DNA from: Microbacterium enclense | GTDB taxonomy: Bacteria > Actinomycetota > Actinomycetes > Actinomycetales > Microbacteriaceae | Direction: 5' to 3' | Length of the DNA: 64,000 nt | Assembly (NCBI RefSeq): GCF_004022425.1 | Contig: NZ_RBZY01000006.1 | Location: 1-64,000, forward strand | Part shown: in pieces, positions 1 to 8,511 of the stretch | Layout: each line of letters starts with the position of its first letter | Position numbering within the stretch: position 1 is the stretch's first letter | Notes under the pieces: generated by a model | What the model was told of the DNA's origin: nothing | The model's database searches: none | The model's input: only the letters and a program-made list of their open reading frames with translations | Program-made: the position numbers and the translations under genes

Positions 1-1272
1 CGGGGCGAGGGCCGGGATCGCGTACGCGAGACTTCCGTCGAGCGCCTCGCCGGTGTGTCCCGCTCCCTCGACGATGTGAGTGAGCACCGTGAATCCGGCC
101 GCCTGGGCCACCTGGGAGTTCGCGAGCTGACCCGGACCGTAGGTGGTGTCGAGACCGCCCCACGTGAAGATGGCGGTGTGCCCGGCGTACGTGCCGGCGG
201 GCGCGGCGCCCATGATCACCGAGGGCTTGTTCGCCTGGAAGGCGGCGGCATCGCCCCCGTAGGCATCCGCCACCGTCTGTGCGACATGCTCGGACCCCGG
301 GAATTCGTTGCCCATCACATCGAGGACCTGCCCCCACGTCTGGGGGTACTTCGTGCCGTACAGCAGAGCGCACGACCCCCCGTTCGAGAAGCCGCCGATC
401 GTCCAGTACCGGTGATCCTTCACGATGTTGAGGTTCTGTTCGGACCACTGCGGGACCAGCTGATTGACGTAGGTTGCGACGGCGCCGAAGGTCGCGGAGT
501 CGACGCACGCGGGGTCGCGGTCGGGGGCGGTGAGCTGATCGACGACGATCGCGATCGGCGCGAGCCCGTTGTTCTTCGCCGCGAACGCGTCCAGCGCCTT
601 CGCGAGAGCCGTCGGATCCGGCGAGCCGGGCTGGCCCATCATGAACACCAGAAGGGGCAGTGCCGGGGGGTTCGCCACCTGAGCCGCGGGCGGGAGGTAC
701 AGCGACGCATCGCGGGCGGCGTACGGGCCCGTGGGGATCCTGGTGCTCCCGGTCAGGGCGCTCACCGTGCCCGTCGCCGGCATGTCGGCCGGGGGCTCCC
801 ACCGCTGGAACAGGGTCGCGGGATCTCCCTCGGCGGCGCTCTGCGGCGGGAGGGAGGCGGGATCGAGAGCTTGGACGCCGAGAATGGCGGCGAGGTTGTG
901 CGTCACACCGTAGGCGGCGTTCACGCCCAGCGCCGCGGCCGACAGCGAGGCGAGCACGGTGAGGACGCCGACGAGTCGCCGTCCCCAGGGCCGTCGACAG
1001 ATGCCGACGACCCCGACCGCAGCCACGGCGATGCCGCCGGCGGCCCAGAGAGCCGCGCCCGCAGGCAGGGGGCCCTGGAAGACGTCGAGCGATTCGAGCA
1101 CGGCTGACACGACGTACATCGCGATCCCGGCGCCCAGGCCGATGAGGATCGTCCGGAGGACCCGGCGCGGCGGCCACACGAGGACCGCGCACGCGGAGAG
1201 GGCGGCGACGACGGCGCAGACCAGGAGCATCGGCGAGTCGATGAGTTCGAAGCCGAGCACGAAGCGGGTCAT
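1..1272 (-). CDS. membrane-anchored alpha/beta-hydrolase (esterase), partial at left edge
   Basis: Open for 424 codons from the ATG at 1272 to base 1 with no stop, so the C-terminus is missing. The first ~115 residues hold about four hydrophobic segments; the rest is an extracytoplasmic alpha/beta-hydrolase of the esterase D/mycolyltransferase-like type. The nucleophile elbow reads GGFSNGG with Ser near residue 296; a later GGLDTTYG offers the acid and AGAGHTGEAL the His. The ATG overlaps the stop of the upstream aminoacyl-lipid synthase (ATGA, 1269-1272), so the two are translationally coupled. Known: aminoacyl-phosphatidylglycerol synthases are sometimes paired with hydrolases that remove the amino acid (AhyD in Enterococcus). 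Inferred: this esterase may deacylate or otherwise act on the lipid made by its neighbour. The substrate is not shown by sequence. Confidence 0.8.
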   Translation of the reverse strand, partial: MTRFVLGFELIDSPMLLVCAVVAALSACAVLVWPPRRVLRTILIGLGAGIAMYVVSAVLESLDVFQGPLPAGAALWAAGGIAVAAVGVVGICRRPWGRRLVGVLTVLASLSAAALGVNAAYGVTHNLAAILGVQALDPASLPPQSAAEGDPATLFQRWEPPADMPATGTVSALTGSTRIPTGPYAARDASLYLPPAAQVANPPALPLLVFMMGQPGSPDPTALAKALDAFAAKNNGLAPIAIVVDQLTAPDRDPACVDSATFGAVATYVNQLVPQWSEQNLNIVKDHRYWTIGGFSNGGSCALLYGTKYPQTWGQVLDVMGNEFPGSEHVAQTVADAYGGDAAAFQANKPSVIMGAAPAGTYAGHTAIFTWGGLDTTYGPGQLANSQVAQAAGFTVLTHIVEGAGHTGEALDGSLAYAIPALAP

Positions 1273-3791
1273 CGCCGGCCTCCCCAGGCCGTCCTCGCGA
1301 GCGCGACGATCTCCCGACTCGACGCGTCGGGCAGGTAGGCGCGTCCCACCGCCGCCCCGATGGCGGGCAGGTGCAGCGGATCGCGGTAGGCGAGGCTGAG
1401 CTCGCGGTAGCGCGGCCGGAACTTGCCCTTGAACCGGAAGAGCGACGCGAATCCGTACGCGGGCTCGAGCACCTCGGCGAGCCATCGCAGGAGCGCGCGC
1501 AGGGCGGACGGGTCGCCGTCGGTGGGAGCGTCGGGTGCCTCGGCGAGCGGCGCGCCCGAGAGGCTCAGGACCGCCGCGCCCTCCTCCTGCAGTTGCAGGG
1601 CCGCCTTGGCGATGAGGAACTCCATCATGCCGTTGGGCCCATCGGTGCGGCGACGCATGAAGTCGAGCGTCCATCCGGTCACCTCGCCGTCGGTCCAGGT
1701 CGGCATCCAGCTGGTGACCGCCTCGATCCGCCCGTCCGGGTCGACGGCCAGCAGCAGCCGGACATCGCGGTCGCGCAGTTCGTCGAGGGAACCGAGGGTG
1801 AACCCCATCTCGGGGAGGGCCCGATCGGCGACCCATTCTTCGTCGATCGCGACGACCTGCGACATCTGCGAGACGGTGAGCTCGTGCCAGCGCACCCAGA
1901 CCGCGGTGTAGCCCTCGCGCTCGGCGCGGGCGAGGGGCTGGCGGACCTTCTGCCACGCCTTCCCCGCGAAGGTCAGTCCCGGCAGGTCCATCACGGTCTC
2001 CACCCCCACGGGGATGTTCCGCCACCCGAGGGTCTCGAGATCCGCGGCGGTGTCGCTGTGGACGCTGTAGAAGGCCGGCATCCATCCGTGCTCGACGCAG
2101 AAGTCCGAGAACGCCCGGAGGGCCTCGGGGCGGCGTCCCGCGGGTGCCACGGGGTCGGCAACGGCGAGCGCGACGTCACCGACCAGCCGGTACGCGACCG
2201 CGCACTCGCGGTCGTCCGAGTACCAGTGGCGGTTGCCCTCCCACGTCCCGAGGAATCCGAGGGTGTCGCTCCCCCGCCGCAGCAGGTCGCGGTACAGACG
2301 CGCGTCCCCCGGATCGGGTCGCTGCACCCGGCGGAACAGCCACAGGATGGCCGCGACCACGATCGCCCAGAAGAGCACACCGACCCACTGGTAGGCGAAG
2401 AGGGCGGGTCCGTGGTGCGGGAACATCGCCGCGCCCGCCGGATTCGTGTATGCCGGCGGGAGGAAGCGGCGCAGGGTGAGCAGGACAAGATCCACCACGG
2501 ACGGGTCGCGGTCGAACGACCGACGCCCGAGGGCCTCGATGGCGAAGAAGGTCGTCGCGCACGCGACGAAGGCGACCCCGACGACCACGCCGACCGTCCG
2601 GGCCGCGCGCCGCGTGGCCCGGACGGGGAAGCGGCCGCGCGTGAAGACCAGGACCACCGCGAGCGCCGATGGGATGACCACGGTCGCCACCGCCCACAGC
2701 GCGTACTCGGCGCCGCTGCCGTCGACCCACGGGTCGATCCGCAGCCGGCCGTCCCACAGCGAGATGACGGGGATGACGGCGGATGCCAGCAGCGTGAGCA
2801 CCGCCAGCACCCACGCCGCGCGCCGCCCGAGCCGCAGGCCCCACGCGGCCACGAGCATCAGCACGAGAGGCGTCACCGCCAACAGACCCGGACCGAGACC
2901 GCGTGTCATCAGGAGCGCGAGCTGCTCGTCGCACACCGCGGACGACACCCGCGCGCACCGTGAGAGCAGTTCGTCGTCGTACTGGGTGTACGCGTCGACG
3001 ACGAGCGAGAGCGGACCGCGCCCCCCGCCGCTGATGAGTGCGACGAGAGGTCCGCTGCCCACGACCGCCACGAGGAGGGCCAGCAGCGTCCGGGTCTCGC
3101 GCGCGGAGCTGCGGTGCCAGGGACGCCGCTCGCGTCCGCGTGCGAGCACCTCGCCGGCGGCGAGACCGATGACGGCGGCGCTCACGCGGTACCAGGAGTC
3201 GGCGTCGCCGGCGTAGAGCGCGAAGAGCGCGAGGGTCGCGAAGCCGACGAGACGGATGCGGCGACGCCACAGGGTCGGGGCGACAGCCGAGGCCGCCAGG
3301 ACGGCTCCCGCGATCGGGGTCGTCGGGTCGAGCACGGGCACCTCGGCCGCCACGACCGGGCGCAGGTCGGTCAGGGTCCATGCCACGGCGTGGAGCCCGA
3401 TGCCGGTGATCAGCCCCGCGAGTCCCAGGGCGCCGAGAAGCACCGCCGTGCGACGCGAGCCCAGCAGCCGCTCCGCGTACGCCAGCACCGAGATCGCCAG
3501 CGCCACCGACACCGCGGCATCCACCGGGGAGTCCGGGATGACGAGGGCCGTCACAAGAGTCCACCACCGGCCCGCCGCGAACGTGGCGAGAGGCCCGGCT
3601 CCCCAGGTCGAGGCGTCCTCGCCCCACAGCGTGCCGGTGAGGGCCGCGCAGGTGAGGATGACGACGGCGAACGCGACCGACACGGGGTGCGTCGTCACGA
3701 ATCGGCGCGCGGCGCGGCCGATCGTCCGCAGCCGTTCCCGGGTACGCCAGGGGCGCCGCGGAGCGGAAGGGGCGGCGGACGCGTCGGACAT
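1269..3791 (-). CDS. aminoacyl-phosphatidylglycerol synthase (DUF2156) with rhomboid-like N-terminus
   Basis: 840 residues, multi-pass membrane protein. The C-terminal ~320 residues are the LPG_synthase_C (DUF2156, GNAT-fold) domain that moves an amino acid from aminoacyl-tRNA to phosphatidylglycerol or a related lipid (stretches DPVAPAGRRPEALRAFSDFC, WTLDFMRRRTDGPNGMMEFL, LFRFKGKFRPRYRELSLAY). The N-terminal ~220 residues resemble a rhomboid fold: RWWTLVTAL, AERLLGSRR and a GASGA-like turn changed to PIAGA, so the catalytic Ser is Ala; the TM6 His is also missing. About 12-14 membrane segments in total. A TAGCAT -10 lies 7 nt before the ATG. Likely role: masking surface negative charge and resisting cationic peptides. 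Whether the donor is Lys-tRNA or Ala-tRNA cannot be read from the sequence. Confidence 0.85.
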   Translation of the reverse strand: MSDASAAPSAPRRPWRTRERLRTIGRAARRFVTTHPVSVAFAVVILTCAALTGTLWGEDASTWGAGPLATFAAGRWWTLVTALVIPDSPVDAAVSVALAISVLAYAERLLGSRRTAVLLGALGLAGLITGIGLHAVAWTLTDLRPVVAAEVPVLDPTTPIAGAVLAASAVAPTLWRRRIRLVGFATLALFALYAGDADSWYRVSAAVIGLAAGEVLARGRERRPWHRSSARETRTLLALLVAVVGSGPLVALISGGGRGPLSLVVDAYTQYDDELLSRCARVSSAVCDEQLALLMTRGLGPGLLAVTPLVLMLVAAWGLRLGRRAAWVLAVLTLLASAVIPVISLWDGRLRIDPWVDGSGAEYALWAVATVVIPSALAVVLVFTRGRFPVRATRRAARTVGVVVGVAFVACATTFFAIEALGRRSFDRDPSVVDLVLLTLRRFLPPAYTNPAGAAMFPHHGPALFAYQWVGVLFWAIVVAAILWLFRRVQRPDPGDARLYRDLLRRGSDTLGFLGTWEGNRHWYSDDRECAVAYRLVGDVALAVADPVAPAGRRPEALRAFSDFCVEHGWMPAFYSVHSDTAADLETLGWRNIPVGVETVMDLPGLTFAGKAWQKVRQPLARAEREGYTAVWVRWHELTVSQMSQVVAIDEEWVADRALPEMGFTLGSLDELRDRDVRLLLAVDPDGRIEAVTSWMPTWTDGEVTGWTLDFMRRRTDGPNGMMEFLIAKAALQLQEEGAAVLSLSGAPLAEAPDAPTDGDPSALRALLRWLAEVLEPAYGFASLFRFKGKFRPRYRELSLAYRDPLHLPAIGAAVGRAYLPDASSREIVALARTAWGGRR

Positions 3792-3798
3792 CGCCGGG

Positions 3799-3804
3799 AT
3801 GCTA
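3799..3804 (-). promoter_or_regulatory. -10 element, probable leaderless start of the aminoacyl-lipid synthase
   Basis: TAGCAT on the minus strand ends 7 nt before the ATG at 3791, the spacing of a leaderless mRNA. No clear Shine-Dalgarno and no good -35 match. It lies in the 36-bp gap after the acetyltransferase gene. Confidence 0.4.
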
Positions 3805-3827
3805 CTCCCTGACGCTATGGGCGGAGG

Positions 3828-5126
3828 TCAGTACCAGATGTCGAGCAACGGCGCGGCGGCCGGCGCGAACGCCCCGTCGATGGCGCCCAGGTGTTCGGCC
3901 GCGCCCTGGACGAGCCCCGCCGCGGCGAGTTCCGTGGCCCGCACACCCCCGAGGAGGAGCGACGCGAGGGATCCCACCGGCATCCGCACATCCGGTTCGG
4001 TCTCTTCCCTCGCCACGGATGCGTCGCCCGCGGCGTCGATGCGGACCCGCCACGAACCGTGTGCGAAGCCGAGCGCATCGTCGATCCCGAACACGAGGTC
4101 GAGCTCTCCGGCGTAGGAGCGGGATGCCAGCGCCCCCGGCACGTCGAGAACGCGGAGCCAATGGTGGTCGGTGAGCGTCGCGGTGACCGCCCGCCGGTCG
4201 GAGACCATCCACTGCACGGGCGGGACCGCGGGCTGCAGCTCGGCCGTGACCTTGCCCACGAGGTCGTGCTCGAGCGCGAAACGCCAGAGCGCCGCGAGCG
4301 CTTCGTCGCCGTCCGCGAAGAGGGCGCGCACCTGCAGTTCGTGGGCGGTGTACTCCTCGCGCTCCGCGATCGTGTAGACCAGGATGCCGCGCTCCACCCC
4401 CGCGGGATCGCGGTAGGCCACGGCGCGGACCTTCTTCGCATCCGGAGCCTCGGGGATGAGGCCGGCGATGCCGCGCCACCGGCTGTCCCAGCCGGGGACC
4501 GCGCCGGGACGACGGACGCGCAGGCGCTCGTGGACGGCGGACAAGCGCTCGGGAAGGCTCTCGCGGGGGACGAAATCAAGGCGCCCGGGCGCGGTCGGAC
4601 CGGTCCAGCGCGCACGGCGCGTGTCGACGGCGACGCTCGACGCCCACGCGGCGGGCGAGAAGCCCCAGCGACCGTAGATCGTGGCCTCGGTGACGGTGAG
4701 GCCCGCGAGGGCGTATCCCGCCGCCGCCGCCGTGCGCAGCTCGCCGGTGAGCATCGCGGTGGCGATGCCGCGGCGGCGGTGCGTGGGGGCGACGGTCACG
4801 GCACTGATCGACCAGAGCGGGGTGGTGCGCCCGGGCGACACCGTCAGCTCGCTGACCCACGAATCGATCGTGGCCACGGGGGCATCGGGCTGCTCGCCGG
4901 CGCGGTCGAACACGCCCGTGAGCCGCCGGGTCCGCAGCGCCGTCCGGGCGGTCTCGATCTGTTCGGGCGTGGGTTCCTCACCGAGGAACCCGCGCGTGAC
5001 CGAGGTCAGAAACGACGGGAAGCCGTCGCCGTCGGCGTCGACGAGGGCGTACTCGAGGCCGGTCCGGGCCAGCGCCGCCGAGGATTCGGCATCCAGGGGA
5101 AGGGTCGAGGTGTGCGAGGGGGCCAT
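3828..5126 (-). CDS. eis: Eis-family GNAT N-acetyltransferase
   Basis: 432 residues, near the usual ~400-420 of the Eis family (two GNAT-like domains plus an SCP2-like C-terminal domain). The acetyl-CoA loop is seen as VAPTHRRRGIATAML (residues ~97-111), followed by TEATIYGRWGF, where Tyr aligns with the general acid Tyr126 of M. tuberculosis Eis. The protein ends in DIWY; in Eis the C-terminal carboxylate of the last aromatic residue is the catalytic base, and that aromatic end is kept. Eis enzymes acetylate aminoglycosides and protein or peptide lysines at several amines; the natural substrate here is unknown. A TAGGCT -10 ends 7 nt before the ATG. The aminoacyl-lipid synthase gene follows 36 bp downstream on the same strand. 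Confidence 0.85.
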   Translation of the reverse strand: MAPSHTSTLPLDAESSAALARTGLEYALVDADGDGFPSFLTSVTRGFLGEEPTPEQIETARTALRTRRLTGVFDRAGEQPDAPVATIDSWVSELTVSPGRTTPLWSISAVTVAPTHRRRGIATAMLTGELRTAAAAGYALAGLTVTEATIYGRWGFSPAAWASSVAVDTRRARWTGPTAPGRLDFVPRESLPERLSAVHERLRVRRPGAVPGWDSRWRGIAGLIPEAPDAKKVRAVAYRDPAGVERGILVYTIAEREEYTAHELQVRALFADGDEALAALWRFALEHDLVGKVTAELQPAVPPVQWMVSDRRAVTATLTDHHWLRVLDVPGALASRSYAGELDLVFGIDDALGFAHGSWRVRIDAAGDASVAREETEPDVRMPVGSLASLLLGGVRATELAAAGLVQGAAEHLGAIDGAFAPAAAPLLDIWY

Positions 5127-5133
5127 GGACCCC

Positions 5134-5139
5134 AGCCTA
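5134..5139 (-). promoter_or_regulatory. -10 element of the eis-like gene (leaderless spacing)
   Basis: TAGGCT on the minus strand, 7 nt upstream of ATG 5126. It lies in the 42-bp gap after rsrA. No ribosome-binding site is visible, which supports a leaderless transcript. Confidence 0.4.
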
Positions 5140-5168
5140 CGGACGCGCGTGCCCCGCGCGAGCGACCA

Positions 5169-5411
5169 TCAGTGCGTCGCCTGGACCGACCGCAACCGTG
5201 CGAGCACCTGATCGCGCAGCTCATCCGGGGCCGTCTCCTTGCACGCGCGCGCCACGACCTCGGTCAGCGTGCGCGCGATGAGCGCCTCGTCCTGGCATCC
5301 GGGGCAGTTCTCGAGGTGCTCGCGGATGTCGTTGTGCTCCGTCTTGCACACCTCGTTGCGAAGGTACTCCTCCAGATCACGCCGAGCCTTGTCGCAGCCG
5401 CAGTCGCTCAT
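5169..5411 (-). CDS. rsrA: zinc-binding redox anti-sigma factor RsrA
   Basis: 80 residues. The ZAS motif H-x3-C-x2-C is present as H32/C36/C39, with further Cys at 4, 6, 22 and 57. Known: in RsrA/RshA family members thiol oxidation forms a disulfide, expels zinc and frees the sigma factor, giving the mycothiol/thioredoxin disulfide-stress response. The ATG overlaps the stop of sigR by 4 bp (ATGA, 5408-5411), the classic sigma/anti-sigma coupling. Length and motif match the actinobacterial family, so the call is firm. Confidence 0.93.
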   Translation of the reverse strand: MSDCGCDKARRDLEEYLRNEVCKTEHNDIREHLENCPGCQDEALIARTLTEVVARACKETAPDELRDQVLARLRSVQATH

Positions 5412-6070
5412 TTCTTCACTCCCGTCGCGGCCTGAATGCCGCGCTCCTTCGCGTAGTCCGACAGCAGGTCACGCAGCAGCCGCCTGCCGCGGTGCAGGCG
5501 GCTCATGACCGTGCCGATCGGGGTCTTCATGATGTCGGCGATCTCCTGGTAGGCGAAGCCCTCGACGTCGGCGAGGTACACCGCCAGCCGGAAATCTTCG
5601 GGGATCGACTGCAGCGCGTCCTTCACGACGGACGCGGGCATGTGGTCGATCGCTTCGGCCTCGGCCGAACGGGCGCTCGTGGCCGTGGTGGACTCGGCCC
5701 CGCCGAGCTGCCAGTCCTCGAGGTCGTCGATGGCGCTCTGATACGGCTCGCGCTGCTTCTTGCGGTACGTGTTGATGTACGTGTTCGTCAGAATGCGGTA
5801 GAGCCACGCCTTGAGGTTGGTGCCCTGCGTGAACGTCGACCAGGAGCCGAAGGCCTTGACGAAGGTCTCCTGCACGAGATCGGCCGCGTCGGCCGGGTTG
5901 CGCGTCATGCGCATCGCCGCCGCATAGAGCTGGTCCATGAAGGGCAGCGCCTGCTCTTCGAACTGCGCGCGAGGCTCCGTCGCATCTGCCGTGTCGTCCA
6001 TCAACGGCAAGTCTACGTCGGGCGCCTGTTCGACCCGGAGCGGCCGTGGACGCTGGAGAAGTGCGGTCAC
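5408..6070 (-). CDS. sigR: ECF RNA polymerase sigma factor SigR/SigH
   Basis: 220 residues, ECF class with region 2 ([31 protein letters not shown]) and region 4 ([20 protein letters not shown], then [10 protein letters not shown]). Thiol-stress sigma factor of actinobacteria (SigR in Streptomyces, SigH in mycobacteria). The GTG at 6070 is chosen because AAAGGGGG sits 7 nt upstream; an internal ATG near 6000 (MDDTADATE) could serve a shorter form, as in Streptomyces, where two SigR isoforms are known. It is co-translated with rsrA. Its own SigR-type promoter (GGAAT-N18-GTT) lies inside aroA, so autoregulation is expected. Confidence 0.93.
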   Translation of the reverse strand: MTALLQRPRPLRVEQAPDVDLPLMDDTADATEPRAQFEEQALPFMDQLYAAAMRMTRNPADAADLVQETFVKAFGSWSTFTQGTNLKAWLYRILTNTYINTYRKKQREPYQSAIDDLEDWQLGGAESTTATSARSAEAEAIDHMPASVVKDALQSIPEDFRLAVYLADVEGFAYQEIADIMKTPIGTVMSRLHRGRRLLRDLLSDYAKERGIQAATGVKK

Positions 6071-6097
6071 GTGTCATCCCCCTTTCAGTAGGGTAGA

Positions 6098-6123
6098 AAC
6101 CGATGAGCGACCACGGGTATTCC
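6098..6123 (-). promoter_or_regulatory. SigR/SigH-dependent promoter of sigR-rsrA
   Basis: On the minus strand GGAAT (6123-6119), exactly 18 nt, then GTT (6100-6098). This is the SigR/SigH consensus GGAAT-N18-GTT. The -35 lies inside the first codons of the divergent aroA gene, and the GTG of sigR is 28 nt downstream of the GTT. Confidence 0.85.
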
Positions 6124-7446
6124 CCTCTTTCCGCGACCGCCGCGCCGCGCGGCGACTGGGCCGCGCCCGTCGCCGGAACCCCGGTGGATGCCACCGTCAC
6201 CGTGCCCGGATCCAAGTCCCTCACCAACCGCGAACTCGTGCTGGCCGCCCTCGCCGACGGTCCGGGGATGCTGCACGCGCCCCTGCACTCCGACGATTCC
6301 GCGCGCATGGTCGAGGCGCTGCGCACACTCGGCGTCGGCATCGAGGAGATCGACGAGGGCTCCCCGTTCGGGCCGGATCTGCTGGTGACCCCGCCGGCGT
6401 CGTTCCGGGGCGGAACGACCGTCGACTGCGGCCAGGCCGGCACCGTCATGCGCTTCGTCACCCCGGTCGCCGGCTTCGCACGCGGGGACATCCTCGTCAC
6501 GGCTCACGAGAGCGCGCTGCACCGCCCGATGGGGGCCATGGTCTCGGCTCTGCGGGAGGTGGGCGTCGACATCGACGACGGCGGGCGCTGGACACTCCCC
6601 TTCACGGTGCGCGGTCACGGCCACGTGCGCGGCGGCGAGGTCGAGATCGACGCCAGCCAGTCGAGCCAGTTCGTCTCCGGACTGCTGCTCGCGGCCCCGC
6701 GCTTCGACGTCGGGCTGCACCTTCGCCACGTCGGGTCGCGCCTGCCGAGCATCCCGCACATCGACATGACGGTCGAGGCACTGGCCCACCGGGGCGTGCA
6801 CGTCGAGCGCCCCGCTCCGGGCGAGTGGATCGTGCCGGCCGGCCCGATCCGCGCCAAGGACATCGCCATCGAGCCCGATCTGTCCAACGCGGCGCCGTTC
6901 CTGGCGGCCGCCATGGTCACCGGCGGAACCGTGTCGGTCACGGGGTGGCCGGCGCACAGCACCCAGCCGGGAGCGCTGCTGCCCGAGATCCTCGGCGAGA
7001 TGGGCGCGCGCGTCCACCGCCGCGGCGGCACGCTCACCGTGTCCGCGGGCGACGGCATCTACGGCGCCGAACTCGACCTGTCGGCGGCGGGGGAACTGGC
7101 ACCGACCATCTTCGGCCTCGCGGCATTCGCCGACGGTCCGACCACGCTGCACGGCATCGGACACATCCGCGGCCACGAGACCGACCGCATCGCCGCCCTC
7201 GTCGGCAACCTCCGCTCGATCGGCGGAGAGGCTCACGAGCTCGAGGACGGCATCCGCATCGCCCCCACCGCGCTGCGCGGCGGGGAATGGAAGGCGCACC
7301 ACGATCACCGCATGGCGACGACGGGCGCTCTCATCGGGCTCCGCGTGCCGGGCATCGTCATCGACGACATCGGCACCACCGCGAAGACCCTGCCGCAGTT
7401 CGCGGCCCTGTGGCAGACGATGCTGGGCACGGATGCCTCGGACTGA
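6103..7446 (+). CDS. aroA: 3-phosphoshikimate 1-carboxyvinyltransferase (EPSP synthase)
   Basis: 447 residues, slightly longer than the E. coli enzyme (427). Transfers enolpyruvyl from PEP to shikimate-3-phosphate, the sixth step of the shikimate pathway to chorismate. Signatures: VPGSKSLTNRELVLAALADG near residue 34 (S3P/PEP-binding Lys-Ser-x-x-x-Arg), the QAGTVMRF loop, ESALHRPMGAM, DASQSSQFVSGLLL and DHRMATTGALIGL. The ATG at 6103 has TAGGGTAG upstream but no classic ribosome-binding site. Only 32 bp separate it from the divergent sigR start. rsgA begins 3 bp after the stop, so aroA-rsgA-bcp form one operon. The aroA-rsgA order beside the thiol-stress sigma factor is conserved in actinobacteria. 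Confidence 0.95.
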   Translation: MSDHGYSPLSATAAPRGDWAAPVAGTPVDATVTVPGSKSLTNRELVLAALADGPGMLHAPLHSDDSARMVEALRTLGVGIEEIDEGSPFGPDLLVTPPASFRGGTTVDCGQAGTVMRFVTPVAGFARGDILVTAHESALHRPMGAMVSALREVGVDIDDGGRWTLPFTVRGHGHVRGGEVEIDASQSSQFVSGLLLAAPRFDVGLHLRHVGSRLPSIPHIDMTVEALAHRGVHVERPAPGEWIVPAGPIRAKDIAIEPDLSNAAPFLAAAMVTGGTVSVTGWPAHSTQPGALLPEILGEMGARVHRRGGTLTVSAGDGIYGAELDLSAAGELAPTIFGLAAFADGPTTLHGIGHIRGHETDRIAALVGNLRSIGGEAHELEDGIRIAPTALRGGEWKAHHDHRMATTGALIGLRVPGIVIDDIGTTAKTLPQFAALWQTMLGTDASD

Positions 7447-7449
7447 CGC

Positions 7450-8511
7450 GTGAGCTGGCTCGACGACGGGGCCGACGACGACGAGCTCGAGTTCGACGAG
7501 TCGTCGGTCCGAGTCCGCCCGAATCCGAAAGCCAATCGGCCCCGCACCAAGCGCCGCCCCGCGCACGCCGACGCGCAGATCGCGCACGTCCTGGGCGTCG
7601 ATCGCGGCCGCTACACGGTGCTGGTGGACGAGGACGGCCCGGAGGAACGCCGCGTCCTCGCGACCCGGGCGCGCGAGCTGCGCAAGCAGCCGATCGTCAA
7701 CGGCGACCGGGCGCGCGTCGTGGGCGACCTGTCCGGGGCGGAGGGCACGCTCGGCCGCATCGTCGGCATCGAGGAGCGCACCTCGCTGCTCCGGCGCAGC
7801 GCCGACGACACCGACCAGGTCGAGCGCGTCATCGTGGCCAACGCCGACCAGATGCTGATCGTCGTCGCCGCAGCCGACCCCGAACCCCGCGAGCGACTCG
7901 TCGACCGGTACCTCGTCGCGGCGCTGGATGCCGGCATCCGTCCGTTGCTGGTCGTCACGAAGACAGACCTCGCCGACCCGAGCGAGTTCCTGTCGCACTT
8001 CGAGGGCGTCGATCTGCGCGTGTTCCGGAGTGGACACGAGGACATGCCGCTCGAGCGGATCGGCGCCGCCCTCGCGGGGCACTCGACGGTGTTCGTCGGT
8101 CACTCGGGCGTGGGGAAGTCCACGCTGGTCAACGCCCTCACCGGCTCGGAACGCGCGATCGGGCACGTCAACGAGGTCACGGGGCGCGGACGGCACACCT
8201 CGTCATCGGCGGTGTCGCTGCGCTACCGCGGACCGGCCGGGTCGGGCTGGGTCATCGACACCCCCGGTGTCCGCTCGTTCGGGCTCGGGCACGTCGATCC
8301 CGCGAACGTCCTCGCCGCCTTCACCGACCTCGCCGAGATCGCGGAAGAGTGCCCGCGCGGGTGCACGCACCTCCCGGATGCCCCCGACTGCGCGATCATC
8401 GAGGCCGTGGCATCCGGTCGGCTCGGGCCGGGCGCCGCGGCCCGCCTGGATTCGCTGCAACGGCTGCTCACGACGTTCCGGGCGATCGAGCGTTCTAGGC
8501 TGGAGGGGTGA
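7450..8511 (+). CDS. rsgA: small ribosomal subunit biogenesis GTPase RsgA
   Basis: 353 residues. A circularly permuted GTPase: an acidic N-terminal extension, an OB-fold, then G4 (TKTDLAD), G1 (GHSGVGKSTLVNAL), a G3-like IDTPGVRSFG, and a C-terminal zinc motif with CPRGC-T-H and a later Cys (APDCAI). Helps the 30S subunit mature and leave RbfA. The GTG at 7450 lies 3 bp after the aroA stop and makes a full-length protein. Its stop overlaps the GTG of bcp (GTGA, 8508-8511), so translation is coupled. Confidence 0.93.
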   Translation: MSWLDDGADDDELEFDESSVRVRPNPKANRPRTKRRPAHADAQIAHVLGVDRGRYTVLVDEDGPEERRVLATRARELRKQPIVNGDRARVVGDLSGAEGTLGRIVGIEERTSLLRRSADDTDQVERVIVANADQMLIVVAAADPEPRERLVDRYLVAALDAGIRPLLVVTKTDLADPSEFLSHFEGVDLRVFRSGHEDMPLERIGAALAGHSTVFVGHSGVGKSTLVNALTGSERAIGHVNEVTGRGRHTSSSAVSLRYRGPAGSGWVIDTPGVRSFGLGHVDPANVLAAFTDLAEIAEECPRGCTHLPDAPDCAIIEAVASGRLGPGAAARLDSLQRLLTTFRAIERSRLEG

